A stretch of DNA of 64,000 nucleotides from Saccharomycopsis fibuligera x Saccharomycopsis cf. fibuligera (GCA_001936135.1 CP012812.1:496001-560000); one strand, 5' to 3'. Positions 19,098-29,675 are shown, counted from the stretch's first letter. Translations and numbers: made by a program. Notes: a model not told the origin generated them from the letters alone.

Positions 19098-22000
19098 ATG
19101 TTTAACCCGTTGTTTGTGATTAAAGATTCTTCCAACAACGAGGTGCAAAGGGGACAAAGATACGACTCTGAAGCTGAAAACAAAGTTTACAATGATTACG
19201 ATACTGAAATGCCGGTAATGACAGGTGCAGAAAAATCAAGAAACAGACAACAGACACTAACCAGTACAGTGGACGTTAACTCGACATTACTGTTGAAGTT
19301 CCAACAGACTATCTTGAGAGAACTAATTATTCTGAACTCATTGCTTGTGTTGAGTAAAGGTCTCGGTTTGGAATCTATTGTTGCTAATTTATTGCATGTT
19401 TTGAGCACACCATCGTCAAGTTTTGTAACCAACAACAACCACAGTAGCAATAACAGTAGCGCTAATAGCAGCAGCAACTATAGTAGTAATAGTAGTAGTG
19501 GCTTAAGGTCAAAAAGAAGTCTAACAATTCTACTCAATGCGCTGGACGAAGAAAATGCAAAAATTGGCGAAGAGTTAACTGAACTTTCTTGGACCGATGC
19601 CTTTTCTGATCCAGTATATTCTGACACTGTGCCCAACAGCAGCAGCAGCGACAACAGCAGAAGCAATTACACTGGTGGTAACAGTGGCCTGTTGAAGAGA
19701 CAATTCATTCTTATTAAAGGTGAGTCTATAATAGTGAAGAAACGAAGAAAGCTTTATTCAAAAGGTGGAATAATCTCAATAAGTTCGAGAATTTTCATTG
19801 TGGATTTACTATCTGGCATAGTAGATCCTAACATGATCACCGGTTTGGTGATATTACATGCTGACAAGATCTCAGAGACTTCCAACGAATCGTTCATTAT
19901 CAATTTCTATCGTTCAAAAAACAAGTGGGGGTTTATCAAATGTCTTACTGACGAGCCTCAGAGTTTGTTGAATACCGCATACTCGAGTTCTGGTGGATCC
20001 GTCATAAATCCATTACGGTCAATGCTTAGAAACATGCAACTCAAAAAATGTTTGCTTTGGCCTAGATTTCACATTGACATTATCAAGTCATTAAGCTTCC
20101 GACCAAATAAGCCGGCCACTACGAATGCAAAGGAAAATGATAAATGTTTAGGCAAAGTCATTGAAATTAAAGTGGCGATGACTAAATCAATGCAAACAAT
20201 ACAACTAGCTATTATTTCATGCATGAAAGCTCTTCTTTTTGAAATCAAACGTCACAATCCTGAATTAACTGCTGAATCGGAACTCTTTGAAGATTTGGGT
20301 CAAGGCAATGCTTTTGCTAAAGTCAACGCAGATATCTTTAATGAAAATGAGTTTTCTAAATTCTTGGACGACTTTTTCCTAAAGCAAGTGATGGCCTTAT
20401 TTAATCCATCATGGCATCGAATCTCGTGGACCACCAAACAATTAATTGGTGACTTAGCGATGCTTGGAAGATTACTTGGAAATTTGATTGATAAAGATGC
20501 TATTAGCTTCTATGAGGACATTGAGCTTATATTGCACGAATACAAACGCAGCAAAATTGGTGGAAGAATGAATTATAGCGGTAGTCCGTGGCTCATGTTG
20601 GATGAAGCAAGTACTGTGATTTCATTCGCAAAGAAAAGAGTTTTTGATAACGTTAAAGACCAATTAACTAAAAGTGATGATCAAAACAAAGATGGTGGTC
20701 ATGGAAGCGATAGAACTACTATGCCAACAGCATCTCCCTTTGCAACGCCTTTGGTAACACCTTCGACGGCTCGAAAGAGCAATGAGAAATCGCTTTTGCT
20801 TGAAGAATTACCCAAATGGAAGCATCTAGCTGTCTTACTACATGATATAATCGGCGAAAAATTACATAATGGCAAACTACAAAACGATGGCCCAATATTA
20901 ATAATGTGCAGCAGTGCCCAAACCGTGGCTCAAATACGACAGTTCTTGACCTCAATAACGGATGAAATTAATTCATCTGGGACCAACATTAAAAGCCAGC
21001 CATATTCTGGAAGAAGAATGATGCTTAACCGTTTTAGAGATTATTCATATTGGGGAAATAATAGTATTAGGGTGACGGAAAAAATTAGCAAGATTATTAA
21101 GGAGAACGAAGCAAACAGGAAAGCCCGTTTCGCGGCTTCTAATAGCTCAGGGCCGAGCCTAGGGCCAGCCAATACAACTGCTACTAATAACAGTACTGAT
21201 GATAATCATACCAATATTAATAGAAATAGTTATAATGACAATAACACCAACAGTAATGATAATGATGGAAAGAGAGAAATTTTTTCAACGCCTAATCCTC
21301 AAGAAGAGCACAACAGCAGCGACGGAAATAAAATCAACGCTTCAAAAACTTTTACTGCTGGCGCTCAACCAATTGGTAAAAGAAGAAAAACCGGAGGCGG
21401 CTCAAATTTAGCTCCAGCTGAAAAATCACACAATACCAAATTTAGTCAGGAAGAAAACAATGAAGCTATAAGTAAGCAGATCAAAAAGCAGATAGAGGAG
21501 GAAGTTAATGACTGGACGAGAAACGGTAAGCAGGAAGTGAAGCAAGAAAAGATTGCAACACAGAACGTGTTAGCGGAGCTAGTCGAAGGCGAAGGAGAAG
21601 ATGGTGATAATAATGTTGATGGTGACGAGACCAACGAAGCAGAAAATCTGGTTGAGGAAGTAGGTGTTAGGGCAGCAGCAAATAGCGGGAATGGTGCTGG
21701 ACTTTATGTAGAAAGCCAAAGTCTATATATGCAAGTTGAGCCCCCAAACGTGTACGAACTTGTATCACGGCAGGAACAAATAATTGTTGAGAAATACGAT
21801 TCAAAGACGGACGAAAAGATTATAAACGAATTATTTCCATCCTATATCATCATGTATGAGCCGAATTTGTCATTCGTGAGACGAGTGGAGCTTTTTCAAG
21901 CAGAGAATAATTCTCACAAGTTGAAAACGTTCTTAATGTACTATGGCGCCTCAGTGGAAGAACAACGATACTTGAGTCAAATCGAGAAGGAAAAAGAAAG

Positions 22001-22928
22001 CTTTACAAAGTTAATCAAGGAGAAAGGACAACTTAGTGAAGAGTTCAAAGACAATCAACAAGGTGTGAATGATCACATCACTAATTCTAGAATAGATGGA
22101 GAAAATAAGCGATTTTTGGATGGCAAGAAAATTTATAACAGGAAAATTGTCATTGATATTAGAGAATTCAGATCAGCGTTGCCAAATGTCTTGTTTAGAG
22201 CTGGTTTTGAAATCGTGCCTTGTGTAATCACTGTTGGTGACTATATTTTATCACCACGTATTTGTGTTGAAAGGAAGTCGGTGCCAGATTTAATTAGCTC
22301 TTTCGAAAAGGGACATTTGTATAGTCAATGCACACGGATGTTCCGATACTATGAAATTGTCATCTTGCTTATTGAATTCGACGAAACAAAATCATTTGCC
22401 TTGAACCCGTTCGTGGAGTTCAAGAATCTATACGATCGCACATTGATGAAATCCAAAGTTAAAGATTCCATTGCTTCCGAAAAATCACAACAAAACATCA
22501 GACTTAAACTTTCAATGCTTCTTCTTTCTTTTCCCAAGCTTACAATCATTTGGTCTCCATCACCATACCATACTGCTGAAATATACAAAGAGTTGATTAT
22601 TTTTGAAGAAAATCCAGATATAGGCAATGCAATCACCGCTGGGTTGGACGGTACCACCAGTATCGATATCGGTATTGCTTCTGCTTCTGCCAATGATAGC
22701 AAGAACTTGATTAGCGAGATTCAGTTCAACGATAATGCTATTGACTTGATTAAGAATATTCCAGGGATAACTGCGGGAAATTATCATATAATTATTCAAC
22801 ATGTTAGAAGCGTTCGGGAATTAGCTATGCTTGAAGATTACGAACTTGCATTGTTGGTTGGGGAGGAAAATGGAAAGAAAATTTTCAACTTTTTTAGACA
22901 AAATATTGTTCCGGAGCTATATCGGTGA
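19098..22928 (+). CDS. RAD1: Rad1 (XPF) structure-specific endonuclease subunit
   Basis: 1276 aa. It is the catalytic partner of Rad10; the pair cuts 5' of bulky lesions in nucleotide excision repair and removes 3' flaps in single-strand annealing. The N-terminal part is the degenerate SF2 helicase-like region (LLLKFQQTILRELI, SKGLGLESI; LDEAST near residue 500). The ERCC4 nuclease starts near residue 1020 with VIDIREFRSALP. Its active-site pattern VGDYILSPRICVERKS gives the GD...ERK motif near 1046-1060. The C-terminus is a tandem helix-hairpin-helix (LIKNIPGITAGNYHIII, SVRELAML). It is longer than the roughly 1100-aa S. cerevisiae protein because of Asn/Ser-rich inserts near 120-140 and 690-760 and an acidic stretch near 830-860. 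A few CTG codons fall in or beside the low-complexity parts. Confidence 0.95.
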   Translation: MFNPLFVIKDSSNNEVQRGQRYDSEAENKVYNDYDTEMPVMTGAEKSRNRQQTLTSTVDVNSTLLLKFQQTILRELIILNSLLVLSKGLGLESIVANLLHVLSTPSSSFVTNNNHSSNNSSANSSSNYSSNSSSGLRSKRSLTILLNALDEENAKIGEELTELSWTDAFSDPVYSDTVPNSSSSDNSRSNYTGGNSGLLKRQFILIKGESIIVKKRRKLYSKGGIISISSRIFIVDLLSGIVDPNMITGLVILHADKISETSNESFIINFYRSKNKWGFIKCLTDEPQSLLNTAYSSSGGSVINPLRSMLRNMQLKKCLLWPRFHIDIIKSLSFRPNKPATTNAKENDKCLGKVIEIKVAMTKSMQTIQLAIISCMKALLFEIKRHNPELTAESELFEDLGQGNAFAKVNADIFNENEFSKFLDDFFLKQVMALFNPSWHRISWTTKQLIGDLAMLGRLLGNLIDKDAISFYEDIELILHEYKRSKIGGRMNYSGSPWLMLDEASTVISFAKKRVFDNVKDQLTKSDDQNKDGGHGSDRTTMPTASPFATPLVTPSTARKSNEKSLLLEELPKWKHLAVLLHDIIGEKLHNGKLQNDGPILIMCSSAQTVAQIRQFLTSITDEINSSGTNIKSQPYSGRRMMLNRFRDYSYWGNNSIRVTEKISKIIKENEANRKARFAASNSSGPSLGPANTTATNNSTDDNHTNINRNSYNDNNTNSNDNDGKREIFSTPNPQEEHNSSDGNKINASKTFTAGAQPIGKRRKTGGGSNLAPAEKSHNTKFSQEENNEAISKQIKKQIEEEVNDWTRNGKQEVKQEKIATQNVLAELVEGEGEDGDNNVDGDETNEAENLVEEVGVRAAANSGNGAGLYVESQSLYMQVEPPNVYELVSRQEQIIVEKYDSKTDEKIINELFPSYIIMYEPNLSFVRRVELFQAENNSHKLKTFLMYYGASVEEQRYLSQIEKEKESFTKLIKEKGQLSEEFKDNQQGVNDHITNSRIDGENKRFLDGKKIYNRKIVIDIREFRSALPNVLFRAGFEIVPCVITVGDYILSPRICVERKSVPDLISSFEKGHLYSQCTRMFRYYEIVILLIEFDETKSFALNPFVEFKNLYDRTLMKSKVKDSIASEKSQQNIRLKLSMLLLSFPKLTIIWSPSPYHTAEIYKELIIFEENPDIGNAITAGLDGTTSIDIGIASASANDSKNLISEIQFNDNAIDLIKNIPGITAGNYHIIIQHVRSVRELAMLEDYELALLVGEENGKKIFNFFRQNIVPELYR

Positions 22929-24099
22929 GTGGGTTAGGTTCATAGGTAGTTTAAAAACTTCAATGTATAATATATTCTGTGATATGTTAGATTGATCGAT
23001 AAGGAAAGATGTAAGCGAAGAGCATGAGAGATTGTAAGGCAGGATTTATTATGGACTTCCTGCTGCAATAGTTTCATCATGTGTTGAAAAGAAGAATACC
23101 TATAGATGAGAATTACATAAATACGAGGAGAATCAGTATCATAAACTTACTAATTCATTGATGATCAATAATTCCAATTCGTTTGCTTAACAAGCTTCTA
23201 ACGTTCCCTGCTGCATAATTCATCCGATCAAAAGCATGCCAACAAAGCACACCAATCTGTAACATGGATCGTAAACTAAATCTAGCGCTTACCATGGACT
23301 ATCAAAGCAAACCTATGAATATTCCATAAAGCAGATATTGCACACAATGCTGAGGTTTCCTAGACACAATCTTTCAGTAACATTTTAATACTAATTTTTT
23401 TTTTTCAAGAAAAATAGAGTTTGAAGTTTAGATTGATTAGAAGATTTTGTGGAGGGTTTAAGCTTATTAAAAATGAAAAGGACATTGGAAATGTAAAGCG
23501 ATAGAAGCAGGTGAAGGCATATATAGAAGTGATAGACCAACCAAAAACTGGCAAGGTGTTAATTTCGCCGTATTCTAAGGAGATGTAATATGGAGAGCAT
23601 AACTGACAATTTTAAGCTATTGCGGTAGACTTAAATTTATATCGTATTGATTCGAGATACTTACCAATAAATATATTTATATGGAAGTTAATTAGCACTG
23701 ATTAGTATTAACAATTTACAAAGAGCTAATAGTAATGGCTGAATCAAACTATGTATCAATTTATTATTATTAGTTATGATTTTCATAACAATCATCCTAT
23801 ATAGTAACCAAAAAGCTATAAATAAAAAAGCAAACAGAAGAATGTTGGAATATGTAATAATATAGAAACAACAAAAGGTAAGATAAAGAAGGCAGAAAAA
23901 TCTTATTTGACTGCCGATATGCAATCAAGAAAAAAAAAATAGAAACGGATCACAGAGGCTGCGAAACTTCGTAAAAAATCAGTAGAAAAGATTATAAAAT
24001 AAAAGACAATAAACAAAACTAACAAAATCATTAACCGTTAAATAAACAAGATTAAACAAAAAATAAATATTTTCATGAGCACATAACTGTAAACAAATC
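22929..24099. other. Intergenic region RAD1 to HAPSTR1-like gene
   Basis: 1.17 kb between convergent genes, strongly AT-rich. A 78-codon hydrophobic minus-strand frame at 23688-23924 reflects base composition. I see no RNA gene. Confidence 0.5.
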
Positions 24100-25095
24100 T
24101 TAAATGTTTTCAAACTTGGGTTTTTTGAATTCTCCTTTTGATGAACTTAACACTCTCTTTCTTTCTCCTTCTCCCACTTCATAAGTAATTTCTTCATCCA
24201 GTTCATTGTCCGTACTACATAACGCTTTTGAATCTTGGGCTAATGTATCCTGTTGCTGCCTAATTCCATTTTTCAGTGATTGCTGGTGGTGTTGGTGCTG
24301 GTACTGTAATGGTAATGCTTGATTGTTCCGTCCATACTTACCATTAACGTTTCTAGTCTTTGGTTTCCGATCAACTGACAACAATGGCATAGATGGCCTG
24401 AATCGCTGATTTGTGGCGTAGTTCATCTTAAAATCATACTTTTTAGGCAATTCATTAGTATATTCACTTTTATTGTCGTCTTCTTCACCATTGACATGTT
24501 CAGTATCAACTGAATTTGTATCTTCAAATTCATTGCTGTGGCTATTTTGTGAATCACTAGCATTATTATTGGCGTATTTTTCTAAAATATTCTCAGAGTT
24601 CTCTAATTCATTATCATCAAATATGATCCCATTGTTTATATTCTCGCCACCCATCAACTCAGCTTTCTTGGTCAAACACCAGTTCTCGATATCAAAACCA
24701 TTAATATTAATGCCATCATTTGTCTGCTGATGGTTGTTTGATCTATTACCATCTCTACTGGCGTTGCTAATATAATGGTGGTCGTTACCGCTGCTGCTGG
24801 TGTTTTGATCATTAGCGCTAGCAGGATCATTATTGTTGGTGCTAATAGATGAATCACTATGATTGCTTCCTTTCAATTTATGTAACTTGATTAAATTTAA
24901 TAAATCATCCAAGCAGTCCAAATAGCCCTTGTACCTTATCAATGAGTTCTTGGAATTGGAAAGTCTATAAAGGGCGGCAACTGAGTTTGCGGCGTTCTTA
25001 AACTCGTTAGCGAGTTTTGTATCGAGCTCGTTCAACTCTGCTTGGGTAACAGGAATTGATGGCGGTAAATTAGTGGATAAATTTGATAGATCCAT
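24100..25095 (-). CDS. HAPSTR1 (C16orf72)/DUF4588-like nuclear protein
   Basis: 331 aa. The ordered part is the first 80 residues: LANEFKNAANSVAALYRLS (about 29-47), followed by RYKGYLDCLDDLLNLI (about 53-68). The first block resembles the FQNAATAVTNLYKES helix of human HAPSTR1, a stress-response partner of the ubiquitin ligase HUWE1. The C-terminal basic GERKRVLSSSKGEFKKPKF echoes the RKR...KR nuclear-localisation end of that family. Between them lies a long Asn/Ser/His/Gln-rich disordered region typical of CUG-clade proteins. The family call is from remembered motif similarity and is an inference; function in yeasts is little known. Start ATG 25095. Confidence 0.55.
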   Translation of the reverse strand: MDLSNLSTNLPPSIPVTQAELNELDTKLANEFKNAANSVAALYRLSNSKNSLIRYKGYLDCLDDLLNLIKLHKLKGSNHSDSSISTNNNDPASANDQNTSSSGNDHHYISNASRDGNRSNNHQQTNDGININGFDIENWCLTKKAELMGGENINNGIIFDDNELENSENILEKYANNNASDSQNSHSNEFEDTNSVDTEHVNGEEDDNKSEYTNELPKKYDFKMNYATNQRFRPSMPLLSVDRKPKTRNVNGKYGRNNQALPLQYQHQHHQQSLKNGIRQQQDTLAQDSKALCSTDNELDEEITYEVGEGERKRVLSSSKGEFKKPKFENI

Positions 25096-25826
25096 CTTTT
25101 GAAAAAAAAAGAAAAAAAAAGTGTAAACTGTGCGGTTTTAGTCTTTCCTTATTGGTAATAATATATCTGTTGGTGTATTGTATTGTAATTGTGTATTATA
25201 AAGACTGCGATAGATGAGGTAAACAGAAAGAATTAGTGGCCAATGAGTTGTTGTTCCTATTTGGTCGAAAGCAATTATGTAAGCTTAGATTAGGTACAGT
25301 GCTAATTAAACAGTGCGAAGTTTGTAACTGCTGAAATTTCCTGGTACCGTTATTACCAATTAATACAAACAACCAGTCTAGATTCAGTCTGATCCAGCAG
25401 TCTTCGCTATGACCATAATCGCACTACGCTTTCTTTAGCATATGTGAGGAAAAGCTAGAGAAAATTTTTAGTATGTAAAAAATAGCGTTACCCGACCACT
25501 TAATCACCATACTTTAGTTTTTTTTTTGTTTTTGCCATGCGTTCTGCTGCAGAGTTCCCAACATGCGCTGCGGTCAGCGACTAAAGGAAAACACTTAAGC
25601 TAATTGAAGGACATCACCACTGAAGGATCAGCATCAGTGAGAAAGGAAATACAGTAACCCAACAAAGAGAGAAAAGATATAAAAACACTGTTTTCCATAT
25701 CTTCTTTATTATTCTTTTCAATTTTTTATATCTTAAATTCAAATCTATTTTATCATTAACACCCTTTTCTGCCTTCATCTTTTCAGAATCTCAATCTCAA
25801 TCTCTTTTCTTTATTCGCTTTAAAAA
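25096..25826. other. Divergent promoter region
   Basis: 731 bp between the HAPSTR1-like gene and the 141-aa ORF. A TATAAAAA lies at 25678-25685, 142 bp before the ATG at 25827, followed by a pyrimidine-rich leader. I see no other feature. Confidence 0.45.
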
Positions 25827-26252
25827 ATGAGACATAGCACAGCATTAGCAGTCTACCGTCGCGGCACAAACACAAAATCCGTTCACAGCTTCCGTTTCGC
25901 AAACAGACAGATTCATCCACATCTCATGATGCAAGGTCCAACTACTCCTTTTTTAGGTGATATGCAAGGAGAACAGCAACATGACACCTCTTCTGTTAGT
26001 TCTTCTGCTGGGGATAATTCTGATAGACCGGAATACAAAGAACAATTACTTAACCACATAACAGGTGAAAAAAATGAAACAACCCGCAGTGACATTGTTT
26101 GCTTCGCCCACTTTAACAGAAATTGCAGAAGCAGTTTTGAAATTGGAACTTATTCTATCAACACGGTATTCATAAACAAGATTAAACATTTTGACGAAAA
26201 GTTAGAATACTGCTTACGTTATGATAAAGAGTACAGTGCCAATCCCCTTTAA
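25827..26252 (+). CDS. Unknown 141-aa protein
   Basis: I do not recognise this protein. It starts at an ATG preceded by an A-rich context, a pyrimidine-rich leader and a TATA box at -142, so it looks expressed. The N-terminal 35 residues are basic (MRHSTALAVYRRGTNTK, then HSFRFANRQIHPH). They have no acidic residue until about position 45, so a mitochondrial presequence is possible. A Gln/Ser/Asp-rich linker follows, and the C-terminus has an aromatic, charged stretch (INKIKHFDEKLEYCLRYDKE). No transmembrane segment is visible. It may be a lineage-specific gene or part of a spliced one. Confidence 0.5.
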   Translation: MRHSTALAVYRRGTNTKSVHSFRFANRQIHPHLMMQGPTTPFLGDMQGEQQHDTSSVSSSAGDNSDRPEYKEQLLNHITGEKNETTRSDIVCFAHFNRNCRSSFEIGTYSINTVFINKIKHFDEKLEYCLRYDKEYSANPL

Positions 26253-27463
26253 TATCAGTTCTGATCAGCATCCTTTTTTTTTGTTGTTGTTGTGCCTCAT
26301 TATTTGTACCACGACATGATTTATTGTCTGGGATATTTGTCACTGCAGATGGTTTTGAGGCTCATTTGCTTTGTGCGACACAAACCCAAAAGAGAAAACC
26401 TTTCTTTATTAGTCTCAAGAGTTTCTTGTACTTCTCAAATTTCAATTGTACTTACTTTCGTGTTTAATTCTACTACCTTCGATTTATTCTGTCTATGTCC
26501 TTGTTCTATTCTACCTACTTTCTTGTTTCATTTTATTAGTTCTTTTACTTTATTCTACTTAAATTCTTGTTCTATTCTAACTGTTTTCTTTTGTTAGTCT
26601 AACATCCTTCGAAGCTCTACAATGTCGGCACTCTTGCTCATTTTAGTCTGCTTTCCTTGCTCAATTTATGTTGATACCATAATATACCATTACATCTGTT
26701 AACTTTGGCGCGCTATGCAATACCAAGAGTTTACTCGAACCCAATAATGTGCGAGTTGTATTTATCAAATAGAGAACAGTTGGAAGAACCTCTAAAACAA
26801 AAAGACGTAAAGGGCACAAAGTCAATCCTCCAGCAGAATAATGGATTACAAAATACTAGCTTTCATTATAGTCTTTTAGCCGCTGTCACTATTCACGTCT
26901 TAATATGACCATCCGTTAACTGAAAAAAAAAATCATAAAATAAGAAAGAAAAAAAAAATAACTTACCTTTTAATATGATCTATTTGATTTCTGGGGTCAC
27001 AAAATAACATGCCCAGAAGAAAAAAATATGGAATACATTAGTGAAAATAGTTCTTACATTATTTGGGTATGCATGAGTTAGTATGTAAGGGTGTAGTCTA
27101 TGTTAAATTTTGTTAGGGTTGATGAGCAGTGAATTAACGGATCAATAACGGGAAAAATGGCAAACATGAGCGCACACTATATAGTAAAGGCAACGGAAGC
27201 TGTTGGGCCCCTCTCTTTTTGAAGAAACTGTTTTTAGGCGAAAACAAAGACCTGAATATGTTAATAAAAATCTAGCCAGCTATCGAGGATTAGTTTCTAC
27301 AAACATATTTGCTCGAAGCATATACAATCAGCACATTACTTACAGGCAGAGGTCCAAATCCCATAATTGCTTATTCATTCAATAAACGGGACCTTTTTGT
27401 GAGTACCTTCTTAATAATATATTGTTGAATAACGTGTACTATAATTACTAATATTAGTACCAT
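26253..27463. other. Intergenic region with pyrimidine-rich tract
   Basis: 1.2 kb. Positions 26430-26600 form a T/C-rich stretch with repeated CTTGTTCTATTCTA units, and a splice-acceptor-like CTAAC...TTGTTAG lies near its end. On the minus strand a GTAAGTT donor at 26965 and a TTTTTTCAG at 26920 bracket only 46 nt. I can assign no gene. Confidence 0.4.
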
Positions 27464-28888
27464 CTATTTATCCTCGATATATACGCACTGATAGCCAATT
27501 GCGTGTGCTTGATAGCACAAGTTCTCTACCTCCTGATAATGTTCCTTGATTATTTTCCCTCCAGACCAGCTGTTACCATTAAGCAAAATGTTGTTAAATT
27601 GGATTCCTTGCTTAAAAATTACAGCTGGTATAACAATAAAATTAATGTTTTTTTTAGAACCTTTTTTTGAAAAATAATGGTCGTCAGCATTTGCAAGTTT
27701 CGTTCCAACTGTTATAGTTTTCGCCATATTATTACTTTTTAGCGTTTCCTCCTGTACTTTATTCAAACTCTTATAGTCAAACGTTTTCCAATTACTGATA
27801 TATAGTATATGTTTTTCTTTATTGAGCGCATTGTTTATCAAAAAGTTTTTGAAGTTCGCGATTTTGGTTTCTTGGCTAAATTCTTCTATTGGTTGAGTAG
27901 TAGTGATTTGCTTATTTCCATTAACCAAGGGCTTAAACTCATTGAAATAGTAAATTAACACAATTTTTGAAAAATTTATTTTGTTTTCGTAGTTTATTTT
28001 GTAATAATTATCCACAAAGTTTTCAATATCATTGTCGTCTTTATCAATACCTTTTAGCATGAATGCTAAAGTGGTTTCTGATTTGTCTAGGCTCAATTCG
28101 CTTAATTTGGCAAGTATTCTTTTGAAATTCTTTACCGTCGATTGTCCGTTGTCTAGCACAGCTGATAACAAGTATTTTTGGTGTTGGTTTTGGGTGCTGT
28201 CTTTGTTATCATTGTTTGTATTTTTGCTCATTGTGTTATTAACAGCACCATTATGATGTAAATTGTAATAAGTTACTATTTCATAACTTGGATCCATGTT
28301 GAGTAATTTCTGTTTGTAAAACTTATATTTAGAGTATTCATTTTGTTGCTGAGCACTCGCAGCTCCTTCATCTATTTTCTGATTCTGCAACATTTGTTCA
28401 CTGATACAGTTGTCTATTCCGTTATTGAAAAGTTTGTAGCTTTTAGTAACAACTATGGGATCAATAATATCCAATGTTTTATAGTATAGCGCGGTTTTGT
28501 TTTTCAGTATTAGCACTAGCAAAAAGACAAACACCACTAGTAACCGAAGCATCCTCAACGACGTTAACTTGGCTACGATCTTTTTGGATAATAGCCTCAT
28601 GTATCTGCGGGATGGCATTCTGCGTCTGGCATAGTAGCGGCCAGCACCACTATGTATGGAAGTGCTATTGTTGTTGTTCTCATGACCATTGTTGAGGCTA
28701 TACTTCTGATTCTTTTCACTTATGATTCTGTTGATCGAGTCCCCGAGGGTATCTTCAGACATGGCTACTATGTGTTTGTGTGATACAAAGTGGCTTACCG
28801 GTATCAAAGCTTTGATCCTTGTGATTCTTCTGTTAATTCTATTGTTGTCACTACTGTTTTTTCCGCTGCCCATACAACATCCGAACAT
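27464..28888 (-). CDS. Divergent Mnn9/Van1/Anp1 (GT62)-like type II membrane protein
   Basis: About 474 aa from the ATG at 28888; the frame runs seven codons further with TTG only, and a second in-frame Met lies at MSEDTLGD. After a basic cytosolic tail (ARRRMPSRRYMR) comes one signal-anchor (LLVVFVFLLVLIL, about residue 115). The lumenal part follows the Mnn9/Anp1 order. It has the lead-in VTYYNLHH, an LLSAVLDN strand where the family has RVLILTPL, KFKNFLINNAL where it has ARN-LL--AL, and FIVIPAVIFKQGIQF with GIQFN where it has GVHFP. The catalytic D-x-D block of the family is replaced by HILYISNWKTFDY, so it may be inactive or a regulatory subunit of a Golgi mannan polymerase. Family membership is an inference from this layout. 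Its 5' end is divergent from MCM7. Confidence 0.5.
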   Translation of the reverse strand: MFGCCMGSGKNSSDNNRINRRITRIKALIPVSHFVSHKHIVAMSEDTLGDSINRIISEKNQKYSLNNGHENNNNSTSIHSGAGRYYARRRMPSRRYMRLLSKKIVAKLTSLRMLRLLVVFVFLLVLILKNKTALYYKTLDIIDPIVVTKSYKLFNNGIDNCISEQMLQNQKIDEGAASAQQQNEYSKYKFYKQKLLNMDPSYEIVTYYNLHHNGAVNNTMSKNTNNDNKDSTQNQHQKYLLSAVLDNGQSTVKNFKRILAKLSELSLDKSETTLAFMLKGIDKDDNDIENFVDNYYKINYENKINFSKIVLIYYFNEFKPLVNGNKQITTTQPIEEFSQETKIANFKNFLINNALNKEKHILYISNWKTFDYKSLNKVQEETLKSNNMAKTITVGTKLANADDHYFSKKGSKKNINFIVIPAVIFKQGIQFNNILLNGNSWSGGKIIKEHYQEVENLCYQAHAIGYQCVYIEDK

Positions 28889-29675
28889 CACTACAATCTT
28901 ATCATACAACCTTACACCACTAGAAATACATACATTCAGCTTCCCATGAGAACATTTTACAGTGAGACTGCAACATCTGTAGACACGGCATTTGTTAAAT
29001 ATTATTACGAAAAAGGGGGGTTGAAACGAGATTGTGTACCTTTCATTTCATGGCTGGCCTCCTATTGCCAGAGACCCATTTCTCGCAGACAGATTTAGTG
29101 TGCATGAGTAGAACGGTAGGGGATGCAGGATTACTAACAAGAAACGATCTGTAGAGCAGAAAATAGACCAATAAGATTACAAGGTCCCTTTGACACTATT
29201 GTTTGCTTGGGATGATTCAACTGCCATTAAAATCTGCTGAAAGTCTCACCGTACTCGATGTCCTCAAATAAATAAACGGAGACGCGTCATTTTCGCAGCA
29301 AAACGAATTTCCTAAAACGGAAAAAAGACGCGTTTCTGCCCCAAGTGGACACGGAAAATTTCAGTAATATCGCAGTTCCACCACCGCAGGCCAAAAAAAA
29401 GGCAAAAAAAAAAAGATCAATCTCGCAGTTTGTATTGCAGTTTTGAACACTAGTCAGGCAACTTATCTTGACCACTTAATACTCTGTAATTTTGATCATC
29501 AGCACCGAGAAAGTAAAGTGTTTTGCTTAGACTTTCCATTGAAATTTGTTATAATATTACTGTATCAAAACATAATATTTTTACTATCTCATTATATATT
29601 CAAAAAAAAACATACATCATAAACAACAAAAAGAAAAGAAAAGAAATTAAAACAAATACTTAAATATCACTAACA
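28889..29675. promoter_or_regulatory. Divergent promoter region GT62-like/MCM7
   Basis: 787 bp. The MCM7-proximal half contains two MCB boxes and ends in an A-rich leader (KAAA-type repeats around 29600-29660). I see no gene here. Confidence 0.5.
29282..29333. promoter_or_regulatory. Two MCB (ACGCGT) boxes upstream of MCM7
   Basis: ACGCGT occurs at 29282-29287 and again at 29328-29333, 46 bp apart (about four helical turns), 340-395 bp upstream of the MCM7 start. Paired MCBs are the classic arrangement for MBF-driven G1/S genes, and MCM genes are known cell-cycle targets in yeasts. Confidence 0.65.
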
